Shown here one piece after another: positions 41,173-49,126 of a stretch of DNA of 53,005 nucleotides. The notes under the pieces are model-generated. The model was not told the origin of the DNA, did no database searches, and worked only from the letters and a program-made list of their open reading frames with translations. The translations under genes and the position numbers were made by a program. Source of the stretch: Dehalococcoidia bacterium (lineage in GTDB: Bacteria; Chloroflexota; Dehalococcoidia; Lucifugimonadales; Lucifugimonadaceae); NCBI GenBank assembly GCA_028285005.1, contig JANQQP010000029.1, positions 1 through 53,005 on the forward strand, written 5' to 3'. Position 1 is the stretch's first letter. The number at the start of each line of letters is the position of its first letter.

Positions 41173-42110
41173 TGGCAACGCAAACTGTTCAGGCCGCTAC
41201 AGTTGCGAGCCGCCAATCGAAGTACAGGAAATCTGCAGGTGTTTCTGTATGGCGGCTGATAAGACGATGGCCGGTTGCGCCGATGGTCGTATTAATAGCT
41301 CTTCTCGTTAGCGGTCTGTTTTCTCCATGGGTTGCACCACAGGACCCAGAGTTCCAGACTCTCGCTGCTCGACTGGCAGAACCTTCCATCTGGGGGTCCG
41401 ACTGGTATGACGAGCACCCACGGGTCGAGGAACGCTATCTGTTCGGAGCCGACCACGTAGGCCGCGACGTGCTGTCTCGAGTCATTTTTGGCTCTCGGAT
41501 TTCGTTGCTTGTGATTGCCACGTCTCTTCCCGCAGGTGTAATCGTCGGCACAGGCCTTGGGCTGATTGCTGGCTACGTCGGCGGCAAGGTGGATGAAGTG
41601 ATCATGCGCCTTTGGGACATCTGGGCAGCGATTCCGTTCTTGCTGGTTGCACTGGTGATCGCCACCGTGGCCGGCAGCGGCTTATGGCTCGTTATTGGCA
41701 TACTCGCACTCGCGTCATGGAGCGCTTTCGTCAGAAACGTTCGAGCTGAAACTCTCGCGTTAAGGGATCGCGACTTCGTCTACCAGGCTCGGATCATGGG
41801 TGCTTCGCCTGTCCGAGTGATGGTCCGGCACATCCTGCCAAACTTGATTAACACCGTCGTGGTGATCGCCACCCTGCGCGTCGGTGGGCTCATCCTCGCT
41901 GAGGCGTCGCTCAGCTTCCTGGGGATAGGCATTCCTAAGAGCACGCCGACATGGGGCAATATGATCTCAGACGGTCGAGGTTTCCTTGACGACGGATGGT
42001 GGATCTCACTGTTCCCGGGGCTGGCGCTGTTCCTGGTGGTGATGTCATTCAACTTCACCGGCGACTGGTTAAGAGACCGGTGGGACCCGAGACTGAGGCA
42101 GCTCGACTAG
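41172..42110 (+). CDS. ABC importer permease, DppC/OppC type
   Basis: A 312-residue permease. I place the start at ATG 41172, which shares its A with the dppB-like stop; the frame is open further upstream but that part overlaps the previous gene. The N-terminal segment has the DppC-type WRLIRRWPVAPMVVLIALLVSGLFSP and the marker YLFGADHVGRDVLSRVIFGSRISL. The EAA loop is LRDRDFVYQARIMGASPVRVMVRHILPNLIN. Its stop TAG shares four bases (CTAG, 42107-42110) with the convergent phosphodiesterase stop, so there is no room for a terminator between them. Confidence 0.94.
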   Translation: MATQTVQAATVASRQSKYRKSAGVSVWRLIRRWPVAPMVVLIALLVSGLFSPWVAPQDPEFQTLAARLAEPSIWGSDWYDEHPRVEERYLFGADHVGRDVLSRVIFGSRISLLVIATSLPAGVIVGTGLGLIAGYVGGKVDEVIMRLWDIWAAIPFLLVALVIATVAGSGLWLVIGILALASWSAFVRNVRAETLALRDRDFVYQARIMGASPVRVMVRHILPNLINTVVVIATLRVGGLILAEASLSFLGIGIPKSTPTWGNMISDGRGFLDDGWWISLFPGLALFLVVMSFNFTGDWLRDRWDPRLRQLD

Positions 42111-42868
42111 ACCCAGCTTTCGACGAGCGCTTCAGCACGGTCCGGCCAATCTACAGTTGTGCCGGACGCTCCTGATCGGTAGATATTTTCTAGCGCCGCC
42201 TCATTTCCGGGGGCGCCGATTCCCCAACCACGGACCATGAGGCCACGGTCATTCGCGCGCCTGACTTCCTCTGGGGAAACCAACTCTGCATTCGGGTAGA
42301 CGCCTGTGCATCCGATGGGGTCAATGAGATCCAGTACGGCGTCATCGATTTTCCGCACCAGCCAACCGTGATTGCGCGATCCGAGGATACGCGTCGACCT
42401 CTTAAGTTGTTGAGCGAAAAACGAGGTGATTGTGAGTCCGGGCACACGGTACGGCTCCGAATCGAGCAGGTCGACCCAGCTGAAGCTCTCCAGTTCATTG
42501 GCCGTGAGGCGAGCCACCCTCGGGTCCAGGGACTTCAACTCAAGGTGGATATGAGCTTTGCCTGAGTAGCGATCAAGCACTTCGGCAAGAGTCGGTATCG
42601 TCGTCGTCTCGGACATCTCCCAGTCAGGAAACTGCTGAGTAGCGTGGAATTGCCTGAGATCGGCGAGTTCGTAGTCGTGAACGCTTCCCAGTTTGCCAGT
42701 TGTGCGCGTGAGCGTTGCATCATGAAAGACAACCGGAACTCCATCCTTAGAAATCTGCACGTCGAGCTCGAAGTTAGGAAATCCCTGCTCGATCGCGAGA
42801 TCGAAAGCTGCAAAGGTGTTTTCAGGCGCGGCCACCGAGCTACCGCGATGGGCAATGAGAGTAAACAT
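42107..42868 (-). CDS. Glycerophosphodiester phosphodiesterase (GDPD/UgpQ-like)
   Basis: A 253-residue GDPD-family enzyme that hydrolyses glycerophosphodiesters to sn-glycerol-3-phosphate and an alcohol. Catalytic and metal residues are in place: His7-Arg8 in LIAHRG, PENT at 15-18, Glu33 and Asp35 in FELDVQISKDG, and His48 in VVFHDATLTRTT. HIHLELKS supplies another conserved acidic position. I chose ATG 42868 because GGAG stands seven bases upstream; the longer frame starts at a TTG that overlaps this Shine-Dalgarno. No signal peptide, so the protein is cytoplasmic. It converges with the importer genes and may handle imported or membrane-derived diesters (inference). Confidence 0.93.
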   Translation of the reverse strand: MFTLIAHRGSSVAAPENTFAAFDLAIEQGFPNFELDVQISKDGVPVVFHDATLTRTTGKLGSVHDYELADLRQFHATQQFPDWEMSETTTIPTLAEVLDRYSGKAHIHLELKSLDPRVARLTANELESFSWVDLLDSEPYRVPGLTITSFFAQQLKRSTRILGSRNHGWLVRKIDDAVLDLIDPIGCTGVYPNAELVSPEEVRRANDRGLMVRGWGIGAPGNEAALENIYRSGASGTTVDWPDRAEALVESWV

Positions 42869-42938
42869 AGTGTTCTCCAACAAGGTCAGGATTTGATAGA
42901 CGACGGCGAGTAGAGACGGGGTGTTCTACTGACGGGAG

Positions 42939-42964
42939 CGTCGATTCGAAGGTTCGATTCGACG
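42939..42964. promoter_or_regulatory. 12-bp inverted repeat upstream of the phosphodiesterase gene
   Basis: CGTCGATTCGAA (42939-42950) and TTCGATTCGACG (42953-42964) are inverted with one mismatch around GG, 71 bp upstream of the ATG. The symmetry fits an operator or small hairpin. No known regulator was matched. Confidence 0.4.
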
Positions 42965-43125
42965 GAAAGATATCCGAACCGGATTAATCGACGCTTAAGC
43001 GCCAGTGGGACCTGTTAGCAGAGGGCCTGGAGCGCTTCGTCGATTGGCGGACGGCGCTCATGATTCAGCGAACTCATGGGCTAGATATGACGGCAGAAGC
43101 GGACCAAATTGAGAGTCGATCAACC

Positions 43126-43156
43126 TGGTGGAGACGGGGGAGAGTCGACCTCCGGG
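43126..43156. repeat. Left copy of a degenerate 31-bp direct repeat resembling a tRNA/tmRNA 3' end
   Basis: The stretch begins TGGTGGAGACGGGGGAGAGT and matches 50183-50213 with about five differences. On the minus strand it ends CCCCCGTCTCCACCA, as tRNA or tmRNA genes do, but the T-arm is imperfect and no full gene is present. It may be an attachment-site scar. Read in the plus frame both copies also give WWRRGRV, so a shared protein remnant is the alternative. The rest of 42884-43266 holds an 80-codon plus-strand frame without recognisable homology. Confidence 0.45.
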
Positions 43157-43266
43157 ACACCGCTGCAGCAGGTTGCTCGAATCTGAGCACGTCGTCCTTG
43201 TATGGCTACCAGTGTCCATGGAGGCTGATGTGATTGCGGACAAGATCGAGGCTCAAGGAACGTAAA

Positions 43267-43299
43267 GACCCCCGGGAAGATCAATTCTTCCCGGGGGTC
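43267..43299 (-). terminator. Terminator of the exported-protein unit 43340-44550
   Basis: Perfect 14-bp arms 43267-43280 and 43286-43299 (GACCCCCGGGAAGA and complement) enclose a five-base loop. On the minus strand the hairpin runs into TTTACG. It lies 41 bp beyond the last gene of the unit. Confidence 0.82.
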
Positions 43300-43339
43300 A
43301 AGTTGAGTTCGCTGACGATGGAACTTTATCTAGTCCCGT

Positions 43340-43771
43340 CTATCGCTCAGCGCCCGCGGTAGCCGTCGGTTCAATCTCGTCACGCTTGCAGTCGTCGATG
43401 TACCTGTTGATTAGCGTGCCATTCGGGTACTTACCGTCCCGGTAGACTTCGTAGTCCCAGAAGTTGCCGTGGCATGAGTAGCTTTCGACAATGTATGCTC
43501 CGCCAGAATAGTTCGGCTTCGCGATACTGCCTCGAGCTCCTTTGACCTGAAGATCGGCGATGCGATCGAATTCCAGGTCGGTAATGACGCGCTGATCGAT
43601 GCAGTCTTCGAACGGCTCGACGGCCGCTCGTATTTCGCCACAGCGCGCTGTTACGATCGTGTCGTCGGCGTGGACCGGGGCATCTGAGCTGCCAGCGAGA
43701 GTGAAAGCGACTGTTATCGCGGCCACCATCAACAGGACCCCACCCAACCAGATTCCATAGTTCTTCTTCAT
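43340..43771 (-). CDS. Small exported protein with four cysteines, unknown function
   Basis: A 143-residue precursor. ATG at 43771 preceded by AGGAG that overlaps the stop of the upstream gene; an upstream in-frame extension would overlap that gene and lacks signals. The signal peptide is clear: MKKNYGIWLGGVLLMVAAITVAFTLAG, with a likely cleavage after VHA. The mature part is acidic and carries four Cys (TARCGEIR, FEDCID, SYSCHG, IDDCKRDE), suitable for two disulfides. YSGGAYIVESYSCHG may form a beta unit. No family recognised. It is cotranscribed with the exported protein before it, eight bases away. Confidence 0.75.
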   Translation of the reverse strand: MKKNYGIWLGGVLLMVAAITVAFTLAGSSDAPVHADDTIVTARCGEIRAAVEPFEDCIDQRVITDLEFDRIADLQVKGARGSIAKPNYSGGAYIVESYSCHGNFWDYEVYRDGKYPNGTLINRYIDDCKRDEIEPTATAGAER

Positions 43772-43779
43772 TTTTTCTC

Positions 43780-44550
43780 CTAGCAACGAGTGTCGTGAAC
43801 TCTGACTCCATCGCCGGAGCCAACGTTGTCTTCCACGTCGAACGGTCCTTCTTCGTAGGTCCAAGGGGCACCCAGCGAAGTATTCGACCAGACTCCGTTG
43901 ATGTTCTTTTTAGTGTCCTGTGACTCGACCTTGTTGGATGGATCTCCTGGGGCCTGATCACCCTTGTCGCCGGTGGCGTAACTCGCGACCATGCCGAACA
44001 CACCGGCGTGGGTTTGGCTCCACTCTGTGGGAATCTTCAGAGTCGTGCCAAAGTCGTACGAAGCCCACCATTCATTGTTGAACTCGAAGACCTCGTACTG
44101 CTTGTTGAATGGAGGTTCGACTGCTCCACTCCAGTGCAAGCCAAGATTGGAACTCCATCCATTCAGGGAGCCTCGGTAGACCCACCATTCGCGATCGTTC
44201 GCATCCGACATTTCGACGATCACTCTGGGCGAACTTGCATATTGATCCCACTCCGCCCAGCCGACGCGCAGATATTCGAATCCGTTTGATCTGCTTATCT
44301 CGACGAAGAACCAGGATTCCTCGAATACTGGATTCGGGTCATAGTCGTCCAGAGTCGCACTTACTCCGTCGAGAGTCGTGCCGTAGTTGATCTCGTCGCC
44401 TCCGAGCTTGCTACTCAGGCTGGTGGTAGACGTCAAGCTACAGGCTGCGTGCGCAGGCCTGGGGGATGCGGCGAAGCCAATCAGAAGGATTGCGATAGCA
44501 ACCATATATGGGAGCCACCGCAATCGATTTACTTGCTGAGCAAAATCCAT
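43780..44550 (-). CDS. Exported protein, unknown function
   Basis: A 256-residue precursor starting at ATG 44550 with GAGAGGGATGAA upstream. Signal peptide: LRWLPYMVAIAILLIGFAASPRPAHA. The mature protein is rich in Trp and Tyr with beta-like strands (WFFVEISRSNGFEYLRVGWAEW, REWWVYRGSLNGW, QYEVFEFNNEWW). Order and spacing of the VGW and Tyr-rich strands resemble the exported protein 49127-49843, so the two may be distant paralogues. The fold looks like a beta-sandwich binding protein; no enzyme motif is seen. The conserved 16-bp motif at 44770-44785 lies 219 bp upstream. Confidence 0.75.
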   Translation of the reverse strand: MDFAQQVNRLRWLPYMVAIAILLIGFAASPRPAHAACSLTSTTSLSSKLGGDEINYGTTLDGVSATLDDYDPNPVFEESWFFVEISRSNGFEYLRVGWAEWDQYASSPRVIVEMSDANDREWWVYRGSLNGWSSNLGLHWSGAVEPPFNKQYEVFEFNNEWWASYDFGTTLKIPTEWSQTHAGVFGMVASYATGDKGDQAPGDPSNKVESQDTKKNINGVWSNTSLGAPWTYEEGPFDVEDNVGSGDGVRVHDTRC

Positions 44551-44769
44551 TTCATCCCTCTCATTATCCCAACCTCTAATTATTGAAAATCGTATCGAAT
44601 CGGTGCTTACGATCAGATTACTTACACTCAGCCTCAATCCTCCTTTCGAATCTACTGAACTCAGTTCCATCTGACCGCAACCTCACTGGCCGCCTTCGCC
44701 ATGACCGCGTTCACAAGACGATAGGGCTTAAAAATTAGCCAGCGTGACCTGACATTAGCGAACAGCGCG

Positions 44770-44785
44770 TAAAGTTAGGATTAAG
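44770..44785 (-). promoter_or_regulatory. Conserved 16-bp motif, site A
   Basis: TAAAGTTAGGATTAAG. On the minus strand it holds CTTAA-N6-CTTTA, a direct repeat with an 11-bp step, typical of OmpR-family operators. It matches sites B (47621) and C (49984) at 13 to 14 of 16 positions. Confidence 0.6.
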
Positions 44786-44865
44786 CTGAGATTCGACAAG
44801 CCGCCAGAAAAAAGCGATCGAGCAAACTAAACTTCATGGTTGTGTCGTGTACGATCAGAGTTCGA

Positions 44866-46065
44866 TCAGCCGTTTCGCAACTTCACTAGAAAGGTGCTGC
44901 CCTCGCCGGGACTGCTAAAGACCTCGATATGACCGCCGTGGCGCTTAACAATCTGCTTCGAGATCGCAAGTCCCAGTCCGGCGCCGCCGTCATTGCGAGA
45001 CCTTGACTCGTCCGCACGTGCGAAGCGATCGAAGATGGATTCTCGATCTAGAGGATCGATGCCTATCCCGCTGTCTTTGACTCTTATCTCGACCTGATCA
45101 GTCCGCTCGGCAACCGTCACCCAAATATGTCCATCCGGGCGGTTGTAGAAGATGGCGTTCTCGATCAAGTTGAAGAAGACACGTTTCAACAGTCCCGCGT
45201 CTCCCATTGCTGTCGCCTCCAGGTCACCATCTAGATCGACGGTCACTCCTCTGTCGCGAGCAGTGGCAGCCAGCTCCGACTTCACTTCGTCAAGTAAGAC
45301 TCCCAGCCAAACCGGACCTAACGTTGGCAGCCGATCCTCCTGTGCGAGGACCAGTAGATCGTTCGTCAGTCTCTCGAGTCGCGCGGCTGAATCAAGCAGC
45401 GACTTGAGGAACTCCTGGGCGTCTGTAGTTGCGAACGCCGGATCATCGGATGCGACTTGCAGGTTGGTTTTAAATACTGACAACGGAGTTCTGAGCTCGT
45501 GGGCCGCGTCGTCGACGAACTGATTCTGCTGGCGGAACGAGGCATCCAGGCGATCGAGCATCGAGTTGAACGAGACAGCAAGTTGCCTGAGTTCGTCCTT
45601 CTGGTCGGGTACTGCGACTCGAGTGGGTAGTGAACTGGCCTCGATGCGCGAGGCAGTTTCGCTCAGGACCCTGACCGGACGTAGCGAGCGACCTGATATC
45701 CAGTAGGCAGCCACAGCGCCGGCAGGCACGACGATTAGTAGCCCGACCACGGAGAAGAGTCTGATTTGGTCTAGAGCGTCTTGATTCGCTCTTTCACTGG
45801 GAACGGACGGTGAGAACTCCACTTCGGAGGGCAACGTGGCACCAGGGGGCACCAGCGCGTCGGGATCAGAGGATTCGATTCGGTCTTCCTCTGAGACCGT
45901 GACCAGGACCGTGCGCGGGATAGTCCAGTTAGCGACGAGATTGACGAAGATGACCAGCACTATGCCCGATGCGGCGAGAAGACCTGCTGACCACATCGCG
46001 ATCCTTGCCTGCAACCCGAGACTGCCTGGCCAGGTCAGAACGATCTCTTTAATTCGTGTCGGCAT
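44866..46065 (-). CDS. Sensor histidine kinase with HAMP domain
   Basis: A 399-residue kinase: TM1 about 22-45 (IAMWSAGLLAASGIVLVIFVNL), an extracytoplasmic loop of about 60 residues, TM2 about 105-127 (LFSVVGLLIVVPAGAVAAYWISG), HAMP (SLRPVRVLSETASRIEASSLPTRV), HisKA with phospho-accepting His in VDDAAHELRTPLS near residue 193, and HATPase with N box FFNLIENAIFYN, G1 DSGIGIDP and G2 GGAGLGLAI. The ATG overlaps the end of the response-regulator gene by 17 bp, so the pair is one unit. The loop is short and acidic; the signal is unknown. Confidence 0.93.
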   Translation of the reverse strand: MPTRIKEIVLTWPGSLGLQARIAMWSAGLLAASGIVLVIFVNLVANWTIPRTVLVTVSEEDRIESSDPDALVPPGATLPSEVEFSPSVPSERANQDALDQIRLFSVVGLLIVVPAGAVAAYWISGRSLRPVRVLSETASRIEASSLPTRVAVPDQKDELRQLAVSFNSMLDRLDASFRQQNQFVDDAAHELRTPLSVFKTNLQVASDDPAFATTDAQEFLKSLLDSAARLERLTNDLLVLAQEDRLPTLGPVWLGVLLDEVKSELAATARDRGVTVDLDGDLEATAMGDAGLLKRVFFNLIENAIFYNRPDGHIWVTVAERTDQVEIRVKDSGIGIDPLDRESIFDRFARADESRSRNDGGAGLGLAISKQIVKRHGGHIEVFSSPGEGSTFLVKLRNG

Positions 46066-46750
46066 ACGTCTCGGCCGATTTCATCAATCTGTATCCGCTA
46101 CCCCTGACCGTTTCGATATAGCGCGGAGCGCTGGCTTGATCGCCTAATTTACGTCTCAGAGAGTTGATGTGGACTCTTACTACGTTGGTAAATGGATCTG
46201 CCGAGTCGCCCCAGACGTGCTCCAGTAACGATTCCTGGCTAACGACTTCCCCGGATCGATAGATTAGGTACTGGAGGACAGTGAATTCGCGGTGGGTCAG
46301 TCTCAGCCGACGCTTGCCATGCCAGGCTGCGTGCGTGGCTGGATCAAGGCTTAAGTCACCGCATGTGAGTAAAGAGCCAGCGGTTCCGCTACTTCGTCTG
46401 ATCAGCGCCCGTAAACGCGCACAGAGCTCGTCGAAATCGAAAGGCTTGGTCAGATAGTCATCTGCCCCCGCGTCAAGACCCTCGACCCTTTGCGCAGGAG
46501 CTACACGTGCGGTCAGGATTAGAACAGGCACATCAGGTCTGTTTGATTTCCTTACTTTTTCGAGAACCTCGGTGCCTTGCACCCCAGGCAGGTTCAGATC
46601 TAGGACAATCAGGTCATACTCGTTTAGCGCGATCGACTTGATGGCGGCTAAGCCATCGAATACTGCATCACACGAATAGCCTTGCCTGGACAGGCCTTTC
46701 TGCAGACCTGTGGCTAAAGCTATTTCGTCCTCCACGATCAGAATTCGCAT
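46049..46750 (-). CDS. OmpR-family response regulator
   Basis: A 233-residue regulator: receiver domain with phospho-acceptor Asp51 (LIVLDLNLPG), Glu7-Asp8 acidic pair, Thr in LILTAR and Lys in DDYLTKPFDF. The C-terminal winged helix carries HREFTVLQYLIYRSGEVVSQESLLEHVW and VRVHINSLRRKLG, with the terminal RGSGYRL. GGGAG stands eight bases before the ATG. It is the natural candidate for binding the three 16-bp motifs that flank it, because OmpR-type winged helices bind 11-bp direct repeats; this is inference. Confidence 0.94.
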   Translation of the reverse strand: MRILIVEDEIALATGLQKGLSRQGYSCDAVFDGLAAIKSIALNEYDLIVLDLNLPGVQGTEVLEKVRKSNRPDVPVLILTARVAPAQRVEGLDAGADDYLTKPFDFDELCARLRALIRRSSGTAGSLLTCGDLSLDPATHAAWHGKRRLRLTHREFTVLQYLIYRSGEVVSQESLLEHVWGDSADPFTNVVRVHINSLRRKLGDQASAPRYIETVRGSGYRLMKSAETYADTN

Positions 46751-46774
46751 GTATGAGCTCCCGAGCGAAACACA

Positions 46775-46808
46775 AATCGGGCCCAGGCGTATTCACCGGG
46801 GCCCAATT
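46775..46808 (-). terminator. Hairpin after the beta-gamma-crystallin-like gene
   Basis: Arms 46775-46787 and 46796-46808 pair with two mismatches around GGGCCC, with an eight-base loop. TTTGTGTTT follows on the minus strand. It lies between the exported-protein gene and the response regulator and could terminate or attenuate read-through into the kinase pair. Confidence 0.6.
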
Positions 46809-46828
46809 CGCTGGAGGAATAAGGGCAC

Positions 46829-47554
46829 TTACGGCTTAGTCCAAAGCGACGAGGCTCTGTCATTGAATCCATAACTGCCGAGATTGCTTCGAGTCGCCCC
46901 CGCAGGTATCTGAAGCAGAGCACCGCCAAAGTTCGAGTGCTCGTACAGGATAAGGCTGTTGACTCCTGTCGCCGCCACGGAAGACGAAAGCCGGTCATTC
47001 CAGTTGGCACCGCCAACGTTACTGAGATTAGCCCAGGCTACTCCGGGTCCGAAACCAAGCCATTCTCCCGCACAGTTAGAGTGCTCCCAACTGATGCTGT
47101 TCGTCGAATGTGGTCCTGGGCAAGTGGACAAAAACTGAATTGAGCTGCCAAGCCTGTTTTCAGGTGGTACGGTCCTCGGCTCTCTGCCGTTCGTCCCCGC
47201 GAGCGTGACCAGCAAGCCGCCGGTAGAGGGCATGCTGATATTCACGTCCCTTTGGTCTGTCGCAGCGGGTGGCCAGAGGGTCTGAGGCTCTAATCCATTC
47301 CTGACGCGATACTCGTTGTAGTTTTTCTCACTCGAGAATGCCAGAATCTCGTCACCTGGACCGGGGGTGTAGATCATGAATTGATCCTGGCGAGCCAATC
47401 GGTCTCTTATCCTCGTGAACTCGACGCCAGAGTACTCAACTCCATCAAGAATCACCGGCTCGGTGAAAACATGCTGCTCTTGCCTGGCGCCAACTGCAGT
47501 CACCGCCACTACCGCCGCCATCAGGACGAACACAATTCTTTGCGCGAATAGCAT
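46829..47554 (-). CDS. Exported protein with beta-gamma-crystallin-like calcium-binding domain
   Basis: A 241-residue precursor with GGGAGGGG before the ATG and signal peptide QRIVFVLMAAVVAVTAVGA. The C-terminal 100 residues form a beta-gamma-crystallin-like domain: ILYEHSNFGGALLQI is the Greek-key strand pair. Two clamps of the N/D-N/D-x-x-S/T-S type are visible, NDRLSS at 186-191 and NDRASS at 231-236. Such clamps bind Ca2+ in microbial members; peptidase-inhibitor I36 proteins look similar. The N-terminal 130 residues (FTEPVILDGVEYSGVEFTRIRDRL) are not recognised. Site B of the 16-bp motif lies 67 bp upstream. Confidence 0.72.
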   Translation of the reverse strand: MLFAQRIVFVLMAAVVAVTAVGARQEQHVFTEPVILDGVEYSGVEFTRIRDRLARQDQFMIYTPGPGDEILAFSSEKNYNEYRVRNGLEPQTLWPPAATDQRDVNISMPSTGGLLVTLAGTNGREPRTVPPENRLGSSIQFLSTCPGPHSTNSISWEHSNCAGEWLGFGPGVAWANLSNVGGANWNDRLSSSVAATGVNSLILYEHSNFGGALLQIPAGATRSNLGSYGFNDRASSLWTKP

Positions 47555-47620
47555 CAGCTACCCCTCCCAGATTCGGTAAACCTAGATGACCCCTAACCCT
47601 CAACAATGACGAATCGAACA

Positions 47621-47636
47621 TAAAGTTAGCGTTAAG
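47621..47636 (-). promoter_or_regulatory. Conserved 16-bp motif, site B
   Basis: TAAAGTTAGCGTTAAG, with CTTAA-N6-CTTTA on the minus strand. It is 67 bp upstream of the beta-gamma-crystallin-like gene and differs from site C by one base and site A by two. Confidence 0.65.
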
Positions 47637-47749
47637 AACGTGCGAGCTTGGGGAGTTCACTAATGCTTTAGGGATCGCGAAGTATCCCTGCGGATTTCAT
47701 TGAGGGTCTCAGGGGCCAGTAGATTCAGGGCACGGTCCGCTCAACTCAC

Positions 47750-48208
47750 CTATTTGAATAACGGATCGAACCTGGCGCTCAGACCGGTTGCGTCACCGGT
47801 CAGTCCATTGACCCTGACAATCAGATACTTCCAGGGCTCCGAATCAGGGAAGCGGGAGTTCGGAACGATACCGTTGAATTGGACCACCCAGATCGGAGCA
47901 TCTAGATCCACAAGATCAGGATTCGAGCTGCGGCTACCTTCAAGCACATCATCTTCGTAGATCCGTAGAGTCATCAGGCAGGCGAGTTCAATTTCCGGGT
48001 CCTGGATGGGTTCCGTGGCAGGCCCTCGTTCGCCGGCCGTCTCCAATGCTGCCTCGATCGCCTGGTCTTCTGAAATCAGCGATGCCCAGCGGGACGAGTC
48101 GACGTGGACCCTGCAAGAGGGCGCTCGTTCAGCGCCGCATGAAATTGCAAGCAATGCCAGCACAATGGTGAGCCCGTAGGTGCTGTACAGCGAGTTCGCT
48201 ATTTTCAT
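47750..48208 (-). CDS. Small exported protein or lipoprotein, unknown function
   Basis: A 152-residue precursor. ATG at 48208 with GAAGGA five bases upstream. Its N-terminus MKIANSLYSTYGLTIVLALLAISCG resembles a lipoprotein signal, though the lipobox LAISC is not ideal. The mature part has two more Cys (APSCRVHV, ELACLMTL) and ends in a beta-rich segment, DAPIWVVQFNGIVPNSRF and KYLIVRVNGLTGDATGLSA. That ending resembles PepSY-like or DUF-type export proteins, but I cannot name a family. It follows the hairpin at 48235-48274. Confidence 0.7.
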   Translation of the reverse strand: MKIANSLYSTYGLTIVLALLAISCGAERAPSCRVHVDSSRWASLISEDQAIEAALETAGERGPATEPIQDPEIELACLMTLRIYEDDVLEGSRSSNPDLVDLDAPIWVVQFNGIVPNSRFPDSEPWKYLIVRVNGLTGDATGLSARFDPLFK

Positions 48209-48234
48209 TGGATCCTTCGGAAGGATAAATGACA

Positions 48235-48274
48235 AAGACTCCCGCCTGCTGTCAACACAACGGGCGGGAGTCTT
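48235..48274 (-). terminator. Terminator after the membrane-anchored protein gene
   Basis: Perfect 12-bp arms 48235-48246 and 48263-48274 (AAGACTCCCGCC and complement) enclose a 16-base loop. On the minus strand TTTGTCATTTATCC follows. It ends the unit 48286-49843. Its T-rich flank leads straight into the Shine-Dalgarno of the next gene. Confidence 0.72.
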
Positions 48275-48285
48275 GGTTGGGAGGC

Positions 48286-49125
48286 CTAGGACCGGTGGGC
48301 CTCGAAGAAACTCTCGTACTCAGACTCGGATATGGATTTCACGTTACCTTGCAAATCCAGAAACACCGGGAACGTTTCGACCAAATTCCGCTGAGTGTCT
48401 TGGACGACGAACCGGAGTGTGACACCGTCTGGGCTGATGACAGAGTGAGTTCGGTCAACCCACGCGAACACCGGTCTTGTGTCGGAACCGTCAACTCTAC
48501 GCACTGAACCGTCAGCTTCATACGTAACCGGGGGAGCCAGCGAGTCAACGCCGCTCTGCAATTCGCCAAGGACGAGCCTGTTAAGGACCGTCGTGCTCCC
48601 CAGATCTCCCAGTGCCGCCACACGACCCTCGTCGCTCCGACTCACGCCGTTGACCTCTAAGGAGTAACTCGTGTTGCCGGTCGCGTGAGCTGAGAGCTTC
48701 ATTACTCCCACGCCGACGCCGAACGCTTCTCCCACTTGGGTCGTTGACTCTAAGTAGTCGTTCGAAGATCTGTCGGATTTCGCTTGTGCCTGCGAGATGG
48801 TAAGACGACTACCGGGACCGCCTTGCCTGTCGCGGAGTGAGTAGAACAGGTAAGTGCCTGAAGAGTGGGCGACTATTCGCTCTACGAATAGCTCGGCATT
48901 GTCGTTCGCTAACCTCGAGTTCACGAAATCCCAGGTTGGTCCAGGAGGTTGGCCGACTAGGCCATTCGTGTTTCGTTGCGTGGAACTGGAATTGGTGAGG
49001 GTGAAGATCAGCGATGCGGCAATAACGATTGCGGCAGCAGCGGCAGTTATGGCCGCTATCGATCTCTTGCGAGTCCAGATCAGGCTCGATGGACTATCAG
49101 TGTTGAATTCTGTGTTGAGAGTCAT
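48286..49125 (-). CDS. Membrane-anchored extracytoplasmic protein, unknown function
   Basis: A 279-residue protein with a short cytoplasmic N-terminus (TLNTEFNTDSPSSLIWTRKR), one transmembrane helix (SIAAITAAAAAIVIAASLIFTLT, about 22-44) and a large outer domain rich in beta strands. No Cys-lipobox and no enzyme motif. FVERIVAHSSGTYLFYSLRDR and RPVFAWVDRTHSVISPDGVTLRFVV suggest a beta-sandwich or propeller-like fold. The topology (short inside part, TM, outer domain) is like an anti-sigma or anchored sensor, but no matching motif was seen. It starts two bases after the stop of the exported protein 49127-49843. Confidence 0.7.
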   Translation of the reverse strand: MTLNTEFNTDSPSSLIWTRKRSIAAITAAAAAIVIAASLIFTLTNSSSTQRNTNGLVGQPPGPTWDFVNSRLANDNAELFVERIVAHSSGTYLFYSLRDRQGGPGSRLTISQAQAKSDRSSNDYLESTTQVGEAFGVGVGVMKLSAHATGNTSYSLEVNGVSRSDEGRVAALGDLGSTTVLNRLVLGELQSGVDSLAPPVTYEADGSVRRVDGSDTRPVFAWVDRTHSVISPDGVTLRFVVQDTQRNLVETFPVFLDLQGNVKSISESEYESFFEAHRS

Positions 49126-49126
49126 C

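Noticed and set aside
43126..43161. A complete tRNA or tmRNA gene
   Set aside because: Only an imperfect T-arm and acceptor-like end are present; no D-arm, anticodon arm or 5' acceptor strand pairs with it.
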